Positions 34,122 through 43,374 of a stretch of DNA of 64,000 nt are shown here, in pieces. Positions within the stretch are counted from its first letter, which is position 1. Every line of letters begins with the position of its first letter. The stretch lies in the NCBI GenBank assembly GCA_020809705.1, contig CP085829.1:4278001-4342000 (forward strand), in the 5' to 3' direction. The position numbers and the translations under genes are program-made. The notes beneath the pieces are model-generated. The model did no database searches. It saw only the letters and a list, made by a program, of their open reading frames with translations, and was not told where the DNA came from. The stretch is from Calonectria ilicicola (taxonomy: Eukaryota > Ascomycota > Sordariomycetes > Hypocreales > Nectriaceae).

Positions 34122-35067
34122 TGTTTTCCGAAAGCTGGCGTCGGGAAGAGGTCTTTCAATTGGCAAGGGGAAAAGGGCGGGCTGAAGGGGCGAACGAGCA
34201 AAGACCTGGCTGCGATGGCTCCCAACTCAAATTCGGGGAGTATATATCGAGATATATACTCAATGGCCCGCGCTGCCACGGCCGTCCGGGGAGCGGCTCC
34301 GTGTCGCCTTTCCGGCAAGCTGGTGAACGGGTGTGGCACGACGGGGCACGCCATTGAAGGGGTGAAACCCAATTCTGGCCATGGTCCAAGGCTCGGTGAG
34401 GGGTGAGGCCAAACACACACCCCGGCTTTCGTCCCCAAAGAAGCTGCGCAGGTGGTAACGAGTCCCAAGACGTCAGCCAGCGCGTTGGCACGGTGCGCCG
34501 CGAGGGACCGAATGAATCAAGGGCCCCTCCCGAGCTGGCAGTCCCCGGACTCGACGCACCCGGGAATGCCCACTGGCTCTGTCGCGCGCGCCTGCGACTG
34601 GCCGCCGAGAATAAGCCCTCTAAAGAAAAAAAAATGTCGTGCTCGTATTGGCTCCCGGGCCTTTGAAATGCCCCCTCTAGTGGGAAAAATGACCTGCCGG
34701 CCTAGGATTGTGGGGTGTGTCGTCGTCCATCGTCTGGCGTCACGTCTCCGAGAATTTCTCCGCCCTGTCTCCGTCGCTGGGCATGCCATAACTAGGCCCG
34801 ATGTCGCCTTTGCTGCGCGCCATGATTCGACGCTGGCGGATGCATTTAACGGTCCATGATGCCCTCTGGGGATAGCCTGATCTTGAGGATTCGCCCGTTG
34901 TAGCTTATTATACCATATCAACATTACTCAAAAAACAAGACCCAAGTCGGTGTTCGGCAAACAAAGAGCCTCACGCACTGACGCTCTCTATCTACCCTTG
35001 GAGCAAATTGACCCCGTTTTGAAAAAAAATCACGATACTTTTACTTCATTCATTATTTTTTTCCAAC
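34122..35067. other. Divergent promoter shared by MFS transporter and TauD genes
   Basis: These 946 bases separate the two start codons. They hold the palindrome listed below and a nine-of-ten match to the N. crassa CYS3 sulfur-regulator consensus ATGRYRYCAT (34856-34865, about 200 bases before the TauD ATG). The CYS3 match is weak evidence by itself. Confidence 0.55.
34238..34261. promoter_or_regulatory. Perfect 24-bp palindrome in the MFS/TauD promoter
   Basis: An 11-base arm GAGTATATATC is followed by GA and then its exact reverse complement. It lies 117-140 bases upstream of the MFS start codon. The core carries TATATA on both strands, so it may act as a TATA element, a binding site for a dimeric regulator, or both. 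Confidence 0.5.
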
Positions 35068-36312
35068 ATGCCTTCCATCGCCCCCAACAAGGATGCTGTC
35101 ATCCTCGACGGCAACATCTTTGGTGGCAACGCCGAGAGTCGCCCTCGCATCTCGCAGCCCTTGACTTACACGGGCAGCCTGGACAACATCAACCAGGTCG
35201 ACCTCACCCCGGCCATTGGCCGCCAGTATGACGGGCTCCAGATCCGGGACCTGCTCAAGTGGGATGAGCGCCACATCCGTGACCTTGCTGCCACCATCTC
35301 CCAGCGCGGGGTCGTCTTCCTGAAGAACCAGGATGTCACCCCCGTGGAGATGAAGGAATTCATGCTCAAGCTCACCGAGCTGGGTGGTTGTCCCGCTAGT
35401 TCGGGCCTGCATGTGCACCCCTTGACCGAGGAGGGTAGCGAGCTGGGCGACCAGATCAGCGTCATTTCCAGCGAGAAGCAGAAGAAGGGTGGCGGCTTGA
35501 CCCATCAGTTGAGCGATGTGAGCCGCTTCGCCAGCGCCGGCTGGCACAGTGACATGTGCGTACCCATGCCGCTGCATATGGTGCAAGCCTTGCAGCCCAT
35601 CCATCCATCCCATCTTAACCCCCCCAGTCGAATGTGAGCACAGACTGACATGAGTGACCTAACAGCACCTTTGAAAAGGCCCCCTCGGACTATGCCATGC
35701 TCAAGATCCACACCCTGCCTGCCACCGGTGGAGATACTGTAAGTTTGAAGGCTGATCGCCGCAATTGGCTTTGCAACGCTGACCGGGTTATTTGAAATAA
35801 AGCTCTGGGCTTCCGGTTACGAAATCTACGACCGTCTTTCCGAGCCCATGAAGAAGTTCCTGGAGGGATTGACTGCTACCCACGACGCATCCTTCTTCCA
35901 CGACGAGGCCGAGCGCCTTGGCAACCCTCTCCGCAAGGGCATTCGCGGCTCTCCTCTGAACCAGGGCGGCGATCTCAGGGCCATCCACCCCATCATCAGG
36001 ACCAACCCCGTGACTGGCTGGAAGTCGGTCTACGTCAACCGAGGCTTCACCAAGCGCATCAACGGCGTCTCCAAGGACGAGAGCGACGTCCTGCTCCAGT
36101 ACCTCTTCAACCTCGTAACCCAGAACCACGACGCCCAGGTTCGATACCGCTGGAGCAAGAACGACTGCGCCATCTGGGACAACCGATGTACTTTCCACAC
36201 TGCCACCTACGACTACGAGGCTGCCCGAGCTGGTGATCGGGTCTGCAGTCTGGGCGAGGCACCATACCTGGACATTGAGAGCAAGGGTCGCCGGGAGGCT
36301 CTTGGAATTTAA
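35068..36312 (+). CDS. TauD/JLP1-type alpha-ketoglutarate-dependent dioxygenase, 356 aa
   Basis: The model is join(35068..35555, 35666..35738, 35803..36312) with exact phases. This is a non-heme Fe(II)/2-oxoglutarate dioxygenase. In the TauD/JLP1 branch these hydroxylate sulfonates such as taurine, which then break down to sulfite and an aldehyde, allowing use as a sulfur source. The iron triad is His160-x-Asp162 (GWHSD) and His319 (NRCTFH), with Arg329 or Arg333 (ARAGDRV) placed to bind 2-oxoglutarate. Other family marks are the QRGVVFLKNQDV beta-strand and GGDTLWASGYEIYDRLSEP. The divergent MFS gene suggests a transporter-enzyme pair. Other fungal members of the family act on different substrates, including herbicide-like acids, so the sulfonate assignment is inference. 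Confidence 0.92.
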
Positions 36313-37123
36313 TTTTTTTGTGGAATAAATGAAGGAATGAGGCAACGATTCTAAATGAGCGATACAGAAGCCAGAAAAAAATATTAGCGTTAAAATTTTA
36401 TCCTAGCTATGATTGTAGTATGAAATTGATATCAAAGTTTTTGATCTTCACATGCGTGTATTGTTTTGGTGTTGTGGCGGGAAAGCCGTTTTGTTTCACT
36501 GGGTTGGGTGAGTGAGGTGAGCGAGCCTGTGTGAGTGAGATTTGAGTGCCGCCGTGACTTTCTTTCCCCTTCCCTTCCCCAGGACAACCCCGCGTTTCGG
36601 GGAGTTCACGGCTCACGATCGGTGCCAGACCGAGGTCATGTGCTCAGAGTTAGGCCGCCAGAGAAGAAAAAAAACAACAGCAAAACCACACCGCTCAGCA
36701 GCCGCAACCGGAGCGCTCTTGAGGCATTACTAACTCGTCTTTTGGGAGGACATCACCACAGCACGACTCTTTCTCGTCGTCGCAACGGCCGCTAAGGCGT
36801 TCGCCGAACGCCCCCGAAAGCATGCGCGGCCAAACGTTGCTTGTTGGTGCCAGCCCAAAATTGGGGCGGGCCTTTGGCGGGGGCTAGCAAGATTACTGGG
36901 GACCCTGAGTGCTAAATTCACTCACACACGTAGCGCCCGCTGGGCACCACCCCCCACTGAAGCAGCGCTGTGCGACAGCCCACCTCCCGCTGAAGAAAAA
37001 AAAATCTTGGCTCTCTGGCCAGTGGGGAAGCGCTCGGGGAGTTCGAATCGTCTTTTTACGGGGTAATTACAGCGGAGCAAAGAGATCTCGACATTCAGAC
37101 CTGTAATCACGTCATCGCCACCA
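36313..37123. other. TauD 3' flank and regulator promoter
   Basis: No gene is seen. The stretch includes A-rich 3' flank and GC-rich promoter sequence; open frames are short and lack domains. Confidence 0.55.
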
Positions 37124-39201
37124 ATGCACACGATGATACCGATTGACTGGACACAAGGTTAGTGCGGCGTCACTCTGCTTGGTTTCTTGCTTCTAGAAGC
37201 TAACAATCTGATCCTGCTTGCAGGCTGGGACGTGCCTTTCTCCAACTTTTACGCGGCCATTGACGTTGTGAGTCCCCTCGAGGCGGCCATGGCTCCTCCG
37301 ACACCCTCACCTCCGCCCGAGCAGCAGGCCGAGCAGCAGTCTGAGAAGCAGCCTACTGGGTCTCAGTCCCAGTCCCAGCCCGAGTCTCACTCTCGGTCTC
37401 GGTCTCAGCCGCCTCCTCCTCCACCACCCAGCACCAATGGAAGCGTTGCTGGCTCCCGCCCGAGACTAGCACGACGGGCCTGTGACTCGTGCAAGGTTCG
37501 CAAGATACGCTGCACAGAGGTCCCTCCATGCAATGGCTGCGTTGCAGCCGGCATCGAGTGCACCTTCAACCGGCTCCAGGCCACGCGGGGCCCTCGTGGC
37601 TTGAGGGCCAGGACCATCGACAAGATTGAGCGGAAACGCCGGGGAGAGTCGCTGGATAGTAGCAGCGACCCATCCAAAGACAAGGACAAAGACAAGGACA
37701 AGGTCGAGGCAACTCCACTGATCGAAGAACTGCCCCATCTGATCAACATACTCGATATATATGCCGAGAGGCTGTTCCCCATCTGGCCCGTTGTTGATGC
37801 AGCCGATCTGAAGCGGAAGTTGCTCGAGACCCCAAGTCAGATCAATCCTGCAAGACGCCTGGCAAATGCAGTTGCCCTGGCTGCAGTTGCGCAGCTAAAA
37901 CTGGAGACGCCGTGGAAACCCAAGGTCGAGCAGGCCGAATCAAGTGGCTTAGGTGACGGGCTCGATCTCCTAGACAGCCTACGTGTGTCCTTCTTTCTCC
38001 ACATATATCATGAGAACTCCTCCGCTGGCGGCACCAAGTCTCTCATCTATCTGCGAGAGGCCATTACTCAGGCCCAAATCCTCCGTCTTGACCGTGAATC
38101 AACGTATGCTTCTCTCTCCGAGGCCGACCAGCAGGTGTCGAGGCGCGTGTTATGGCTTCTCTTCGTAACAGAACGGTCCGTATATACAACCCCGCTCTTG
38201 AGTCGCCGCACAACTAACCCCCAGGCTCTCTAGAGGCGTAGCGCTCCTACACAAGTTGCCCATTGTCTTAAAACCTAATATTCTATTCCCTTGGTTCGGG
38301 GGAGCCGATGACCAGGCCCAGGTTCTCCCGGCGTTTCTCAAGCTTGTGCATCTTTTCTGGGTGTTTGACCAATCCGGTATTTTTGAGATACTGCGAAACG
38401 CCGATTCAGATGTCCCCAACATGGCTACCGTTGCGCATAGCTGCCTCGAACTCCTCCATCAAAAATTGATTGATTCGGTTGGCGACGATGATTGGGGTCC
38501 GGTAAATGACGTCCAGCGAGCTGACATGTTTGTGACCCGCCAATGGATGCGAGCTGTTCTGTGGCGTGCTGCGTTGCGGTTTGGCATTGTGATACCTTCA
38601 ATGAACCCAGTAACTATCGCCAAGGACTTCATAGCCTTAGTCTCGCAACTTCCAGCCACGGCACTGGAATCACATGGTCCTACCCTGGCAAGTTACGCAT
38701 ACTCAGGATCGATTCAATGATTACTAACGCGAGTACTAGGAGTTCAAGACATTTGAGATTGCCACTGCAGTGATTGATGCCATTGCCAGCAATCATCCTG
38801 CCGCATCAACCGAGCAGCCAGGCCCTATCTTGCACCGCCTCCGCGAAATCCTTTCTTCGTCCCGAGGAGGTAACCGCACTTTGCTATCGCTACTAACCAT
38901 GAAGATAGAGGCTGCATCCGAATCGGGCCTCCTGTCAGCACCTGCAAATGAGGAGATATCAAGAGATGATGTCGTCTTCAATATTAGCCAGCAAACGAGC
39001 TGGCAGGCAGTTGACGTGCTCACGACCTCGACTGACATGACCATGCCAACGTACCAATTTATGGAAGAGCATGCGTCTCAGATATCCTGGGCACCTCTCG
39101 ATTTGGGATATCTCATCCGATCACCTTCGCCGCTCACGCGCATGTTGCTCGAGTCGATGCCCCGGGACACCGCCGATAAAGATCAGACGGTAGCTTGTTG
39201 A
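37124..39201 (+). CDS. Zn2Cys6 transcription factor, 636 aa (603 aa from alternative start)
   Basis: The model is join(37124..37157, 37224..38175, 38225..38687, 38740..39201). The binuclear zinc cluster is complete (CDSCKVRKIRC then CNGC and a last Cys, spacing 2-6-5-2-6), preceded by a Pro/Gln/Ser-rich stretch and followed by a basic linker and a (Lys-Asp)n run. A fungal-specific regulatory domain follows (LINILDIYAERLFPIWPVVD; REAITQAQILRLDRES; TERLSRGVALLHKLPIVLKP). The third intron (38688-38739) has the rare donor GCAAGT, with a strong TACTAAC branch site. The first exon encodes MHTMIPIDWTQG and joins in phase; the ATG at 37289 (GGCCATGG) has a strong context and is the alternative start. 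Its place beside the TauD/MFS pair and the reductase suggests a pathway regulator, but this is inference. Confidence 0.85.
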
Positions 39202-39504
39202 TGTGGACGGCAGACTAGCATAGCTCGGCCGGGGCCGATCTACTTTTTTTGACCCATGAAAATGACACAATACAGCGTTCCTCTTGCGCCATCGGACAAT
39301 ATCCACACTTGACTAGGATGCAAGCGTGCAGGCATACCCCACGTTTTCGCTCAGAAGACTCCGAGAATTTCTCCGCCAACAGCTCCGCCAATTGCCCCGC
39401 TTGGAGGCTATCATCCTCACGATTTCCTACCAGGGTCGCACAAAACTATTGGCAACTTACACCCATCTTCAGCGACTCACATTCTGTCGTCAACATCCTG
39501 CACA
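39202..39504. other. Short gap between regulator and aldo/keto reductase
   Basis: About 300 bases hold the regulator's 3' end and the reductase promoter. No gene or repeat is seen. Confidence 0.6.
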
Positions 39505-40678
39505 ATGGCGTGGGCTGAACCTAGAAACACTGGCATGGTCTACCGCCGGCTCGGCCGGTCGGGACTGCATGTGTCTGCCATCGGTCTTGGTAGCTGGATG
39601 ACCTACGGAGGCTATGCCCAGGATGAGCAGGCTTTCGCCTGCATGAAGAAGGCCTACGACCTTGGCATCAACTTCTTTGACACCGCAGAGAACTACACTG
39701 CTGGTCAGGCTGAGGTTGTTATGGGCAAGGCCCTTAAGCATTTCGGATGGAAGCGAAGTGACCTTGTCATCAGCACCAGTAAGTTTGTCTTGGCTTGGGC
39801 ATCAAATTTTTAAGAATCACATGCTAATTTATATCCAGAGATCAACTGGGGTGCTTGCAACGGTGAAATCCTGGTCAACAACCACGGCTTGTCTCGCAAG
39901 CACATTGTTGAGGGACTTGAGGCTTCTCTTGAGCGTCTTCAGCTCAAGTATGTCGACATTGTCTATGCTCATCGCCCAGACAGATTGACTCCTATGGAGG
40001 AGACTGTTCGTGCCTTCAACTATGTTATTGAGCAGGGCATGGCTTTCTACTGGGGTACCTCTGAGTGGAGCGCCGATGAGATTGCGGAAGCTGTAAGTTG
40101 CAATTCATTTCGGTCTACGGATTTTTGAGATTAACCTGAAATTTCAGGTTGGCATTGCTCGCGACTTGCGCATGATCCCACCCATCGCCGAGCAGCCTTT
40201 CTACAACATGCTGGTCCGTGACAAGGTTGAGGGACAGTTCCAGCGCCTCTATGAGCGCACCGGTCTTGGTCTCACCACCTTCAGCCCCATCAAGATGGGA
40301 CTTCTCTCTGGCAAGTACAACGACATTGTCGATGGCGAGCCCCCCAAGGACTCCCGATTCGGTGCCAGCAAGGACAAATTCGCCGATTTCATGCGTGGCC
40401 ACATTGGCAGCGACGACTGGAAGGAGGAGATTGAGAAGGTTCGCCAGCTCAAGCCCATCGCCGACCGCCTTGAAGTTAGCCAGGCCCAGCTCGCCATCGC
40501 ATGGTGCCTCAAGAACCCCAATGTCAGCAGTGTCATCACTGGTGCTAGTCGCCCCGAGCAGCTTGAGCAGACCGTTGCTGCTCTCAAGATTCTCGACAAG
40601 CTGACTCCTGAAGTCATGGCTGAGATTGATGCCGTGACCAAGAACAAGGTCACTCTCGACCCTGCCCGCCAAGACTAA
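39505..40678 (+). CDS. Aldo/keto reductase, potassium-channel beta-subunit (AKR6-like) type, 352 aa
   Basis: The model is join(39505..39778, 39839..40092, 40148..40678). It is an NADPH-dependent oxidoreductase of the AKR superfamily. The catalytic tetrad is Asp59 and Tyr64 (FFDTAENY), Lys92 (STKINWG, formed across the first splice) and His136 (VYAHRPD). The sequence GSWMTYGG near the start and [12 protein letters not shown] in the middle are typical of the channel beta-subunit branch, which includes fungal stand-alone reductases of aldehydes and ketones. The length is normal. Met11 (base 39535) is an alternative start. It could process the aldehyde produced by the nearby dioxygenase, but a general detoxifying role is equally possible. 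Confidence 0.93.
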
Positions 40679-41914
40679 AGTAACTAAACATGCACCTAAC
40701 ATCTGCACATCAATCATTTCGCATGACCTCATAATTCGATCCCCAAAAGCTATTTTCGGCTCCGATACCCGATTCAACCAACAAAATGCTCTGGAAACCG
40801 CCGTGGCTTGCACCCGCAGCAGGAGGTCACGGGACCGCGAAGACCAAGAGCAAAATTTAGTCAGCACACTTCCAAGTGCTCAAGGAGGTTCATGTTCACG
40901 ACTCGATGATTTATGCCTACATGCCTAAAATAAAATAAAAGGATAGTTAAAATAGAAAGGCCATATTGAAGCCCATATACATTTCAGTACAAACCCAGAT
41001 GTGACAAGAGTGGATGTGTGTGGATGAGAACAATGACATTCCTTTCGGAAAGGTGCGTGTAACAAGGAATCTCTGATAGGATACAGGACAAATACTACCA
41101 CTCTACAATACAAGGCCATTTTCTATAATGCTCTGCCAAAGTTCCAAGTCTCAGCTTAATGGTGGTTGAAAAGAAACTTTCGATCCTCAACCTACCCTAC
41201 ACTTTTTACATCAACACATGACGTACAACATTGGATGCAGGCAAGGATTAATGCAACCATCTGGCAATTGGACATCCAAGTTGCACTAGGATCACTATGC
41301 TAGCATAAAAGAGACTGGACTTCGGCCATCTCGGACTCCCGAGATGTTCCAGCCGCCGGCAATATGCCCTCGGCCTCAACCGTATCTCCAGCCACTCCAG
41401 GGGCGAACAACTACACAACTGAGACTCGCTACAACTCACTGATAGGGTGACTGTGGAACCGCTGCGTTTTGAGGCTGTCACGATTGCGGATTTAGTCGCG
41501 CCTCCTAACTCCGCTGGCGTTGAGCATCCTTCTTCTAAACCCAGAGTCGTATAGACGGCTGCGCTGATTGGCCGCCACCACGGCGCTAGCGTCCCGCGCC
41601 AGGACCCGGAGGCGACGCTACCATTTTGGGACATCGTCAAGTCCGGACATTTGATGACAAAACCCGTGGTGGATGAGGACGTCCGAGGCCCGTCTCCTGA
41701 GTTGAGACGGTGAAATGGACGCGGTGAATTGGTAATAAGGGCTGGATATGAGAGAAGGGATAGAATATAAAGTCGATTCGATTCTCGTCTCAAAGTTGAA
41801 TTTTCGCATCATCATCAGCTCTTATACAGCCTACAATCCACACAAACACACGCTTCAAACCATTCCACGTGTAAAACACAAATCACCAAGCATTTTTAAC
41901 GATTCTTTTTCGAC
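40679..41914. other. Intergenic region before the NmrA-like gene
   Basis: The 1.2 kb holds the reductase 3' flank (A/T-rich) and the promoter of the next gene. A minus-strand frame of 181 codons (41248-41793) has no recognisable domain and is not called. Confidence 0.55.
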
Positions 41915-43003
41915 ATGTCTCAGAAGTACGCCAAGGACCAGCCTGAGGGCTTCACCAACAAGATTGAGCGAGTCGCCATCGTCGGTGTAAGTAGCTCTCA
42001 TCTCACTCAAGTGAGAGCTGTACATGGAATTTCTTTACTAACATGATTTTAGGCTGGAGGATCTGTTGGAAAGCATCTCGCAGAACAACTCGTCAAGACT
42101 GGAAAGCACACCGTTACTGCCATCAGCCGAATCGGCAGCACCAGCACCATTCCCGATGGAGTCAAGGTCGCATCGGTTGACTACGACGATGAGGATTCTC
42201 TCGTCGCCGCCCTAAAGGGCCAGCAGTTCTTGGCCATCTCAATGTCCGTCATGGCTCCTCCTGACACTCAATCCAAGATCATCAAGGCCGCCGCTAGAGC
42301 AGGTGTCCCCTGGGTCATGCCCAACTGCTACGGCTCAGACCCTACCAACACAACTCTGATCAAGGAAAACTTCACCGGCGAGGCTGTTATTCCCGGCATT
42401 AAGCAGATTGAAGAACTCGGAGTCGCTGGCTGGATCGCCATGGCTTGCTCCTTTTGGTACGAGTTCTCGACTGTGCAGGGTCACGAGTGGTACGGATTCG
42501 ACATTGCTGAGCGAAGGATGACTTTTTACGACGACGGAAAGACCCGCATCAACACCTCTACCTGGGTCCAGTGTGGCCGAGCCCTTGCTGCTCTGCTCAG
42601 CCTCAAGGAGTTGCCCGAGGACGAGAACGACACGTCGCCAACCGTTTCCCAGTGGCGAAACAAGCCCCTATATATCTCCAGCTTCCTGATTTCCCAGCGT
42701 GAGATGCTGGATAGCATTCATCGAGTATTGGGAACCACAGATGCGGACTGGACCATCGAGTATGAGGGCAGCAAGGAGCGCTGGGAGCGAGGAAAGAAGA
42801 TGTTTGAGAATGGTGAGATGAAGGGCCGTGCCCTGGCCATGTACGCGCGCACCTTCTTCCCCAACGGCGACGGCGACTTTGAGTCCAGGAAGGGAACCGA
42901 CAACGCCGTCCTTGGTCTTCCCAAGGAGGACCTCGACGATGCTTCAGAGCGGGCTCTTCAGATGAGTGAGAAGGGCTACAACTACTTCTTCAACAGGATT
43001 TAA
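41915..43003 (+). CDS. NmrA-like / isoflavone-reductase-like NAD(P)-binding protein, 340 aa
   Basis: The model is join(41915..41986, 42053..43003). The intron (GTAAGT to TTTTAG, branch TACTAAC) splits the dinucleotide-binding loop VAIVGAGGSVGKHLAE, whose GxGGxxG motif is characteristic of NmrA-like and isoflavone-reductase-like proteins (atypical short-chain dehydrogenases). After the Rossmann half come AAARAGVPWVMPNCYG and a C-terminal part typical of fungal CipA-like members. These proteins either reduce small molecules or act as redox sensors without catalysis; the sequence does not decide between the two. The canonical SDR YxxxK is not evident. It is the last gene of the 32-43 kb group, on the same strand as the regulator and the reductase. 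Confidence 0.9.
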
Positions 43004-43300
43004 GTCATGTGGAGGTGATTGAACTTTGAGCGTTGAAATATGTAGTTCTAAAGTAATTTATCACAAATCTTGAGAAACCTCTAGAATCCCCCGTGCTCGT
43101 GCGTATAGATAGGGTATTTGCAGCTATGAAACGCATTCTAATTGATGCATGTAAGACCATGGCTGTTTTTAAGAAGGGTCGGGGTTTCCCACGCGAAGCA
43201 TCCCAAAAGGAAGAACACTGATGGGATTTAGTCTTTCAATAGGTAATCCATTGATCAAAAGCCACTTGCAAAGAGAAATTTGACTTGGGAGTCAAAAATG

Positions 43301-43374
43301 TGATTCCGCCCGGGATTGAACCGGGGACCTTCTCGGTGTTAACGAGATGCCATAACCAACTAGACCACAGAACC
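43301..43374 (-). tRNA. tRNA-Val (anticodon AAC)
   Basis: A complete cloverleaf of 74 bases without an intron. The acceptor stem GGTTCTG pairs with CGGAATC (two G-T pairs) with discriminator A. The D arm contains AGTTGGTTATGG. The anticodon stem TCTCG/CGAGA encloses loop TTAACAC, with anticodon AAC at 43338-43340. The T arm CCCGG-TTCAATC-CCGGG is perfect. The anticodon reads GUU and, with inosine, other valine codons. The sequence strongly resembles known fungal tRNA-Val. Confidence 0.97.

Noticed and set aside
35053..35613. 186-codon minus-strand frame over TauD exon 1
   Set aside because: Antisense shadow caused by codon bias; no recognisable domain.
35788..36345. 185-codon minus-strand frame over TauD exon 3
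   Set aside because: Antisense shadow; the sense strand carries the conserved iron ligand and splice logic.
40115..40867. 250-codon minus-strand frame over the aldo/keto reductase
   Set aside because: Antisense shadow of exon 3; the sense frame has all family motifs.
41248..41793. 181-codon minus-strand frame upstream of the NmrA-like gene
   Set aside because: Ser/Arg/Leu-rich translation without a domain; overlaps the expected promoter.
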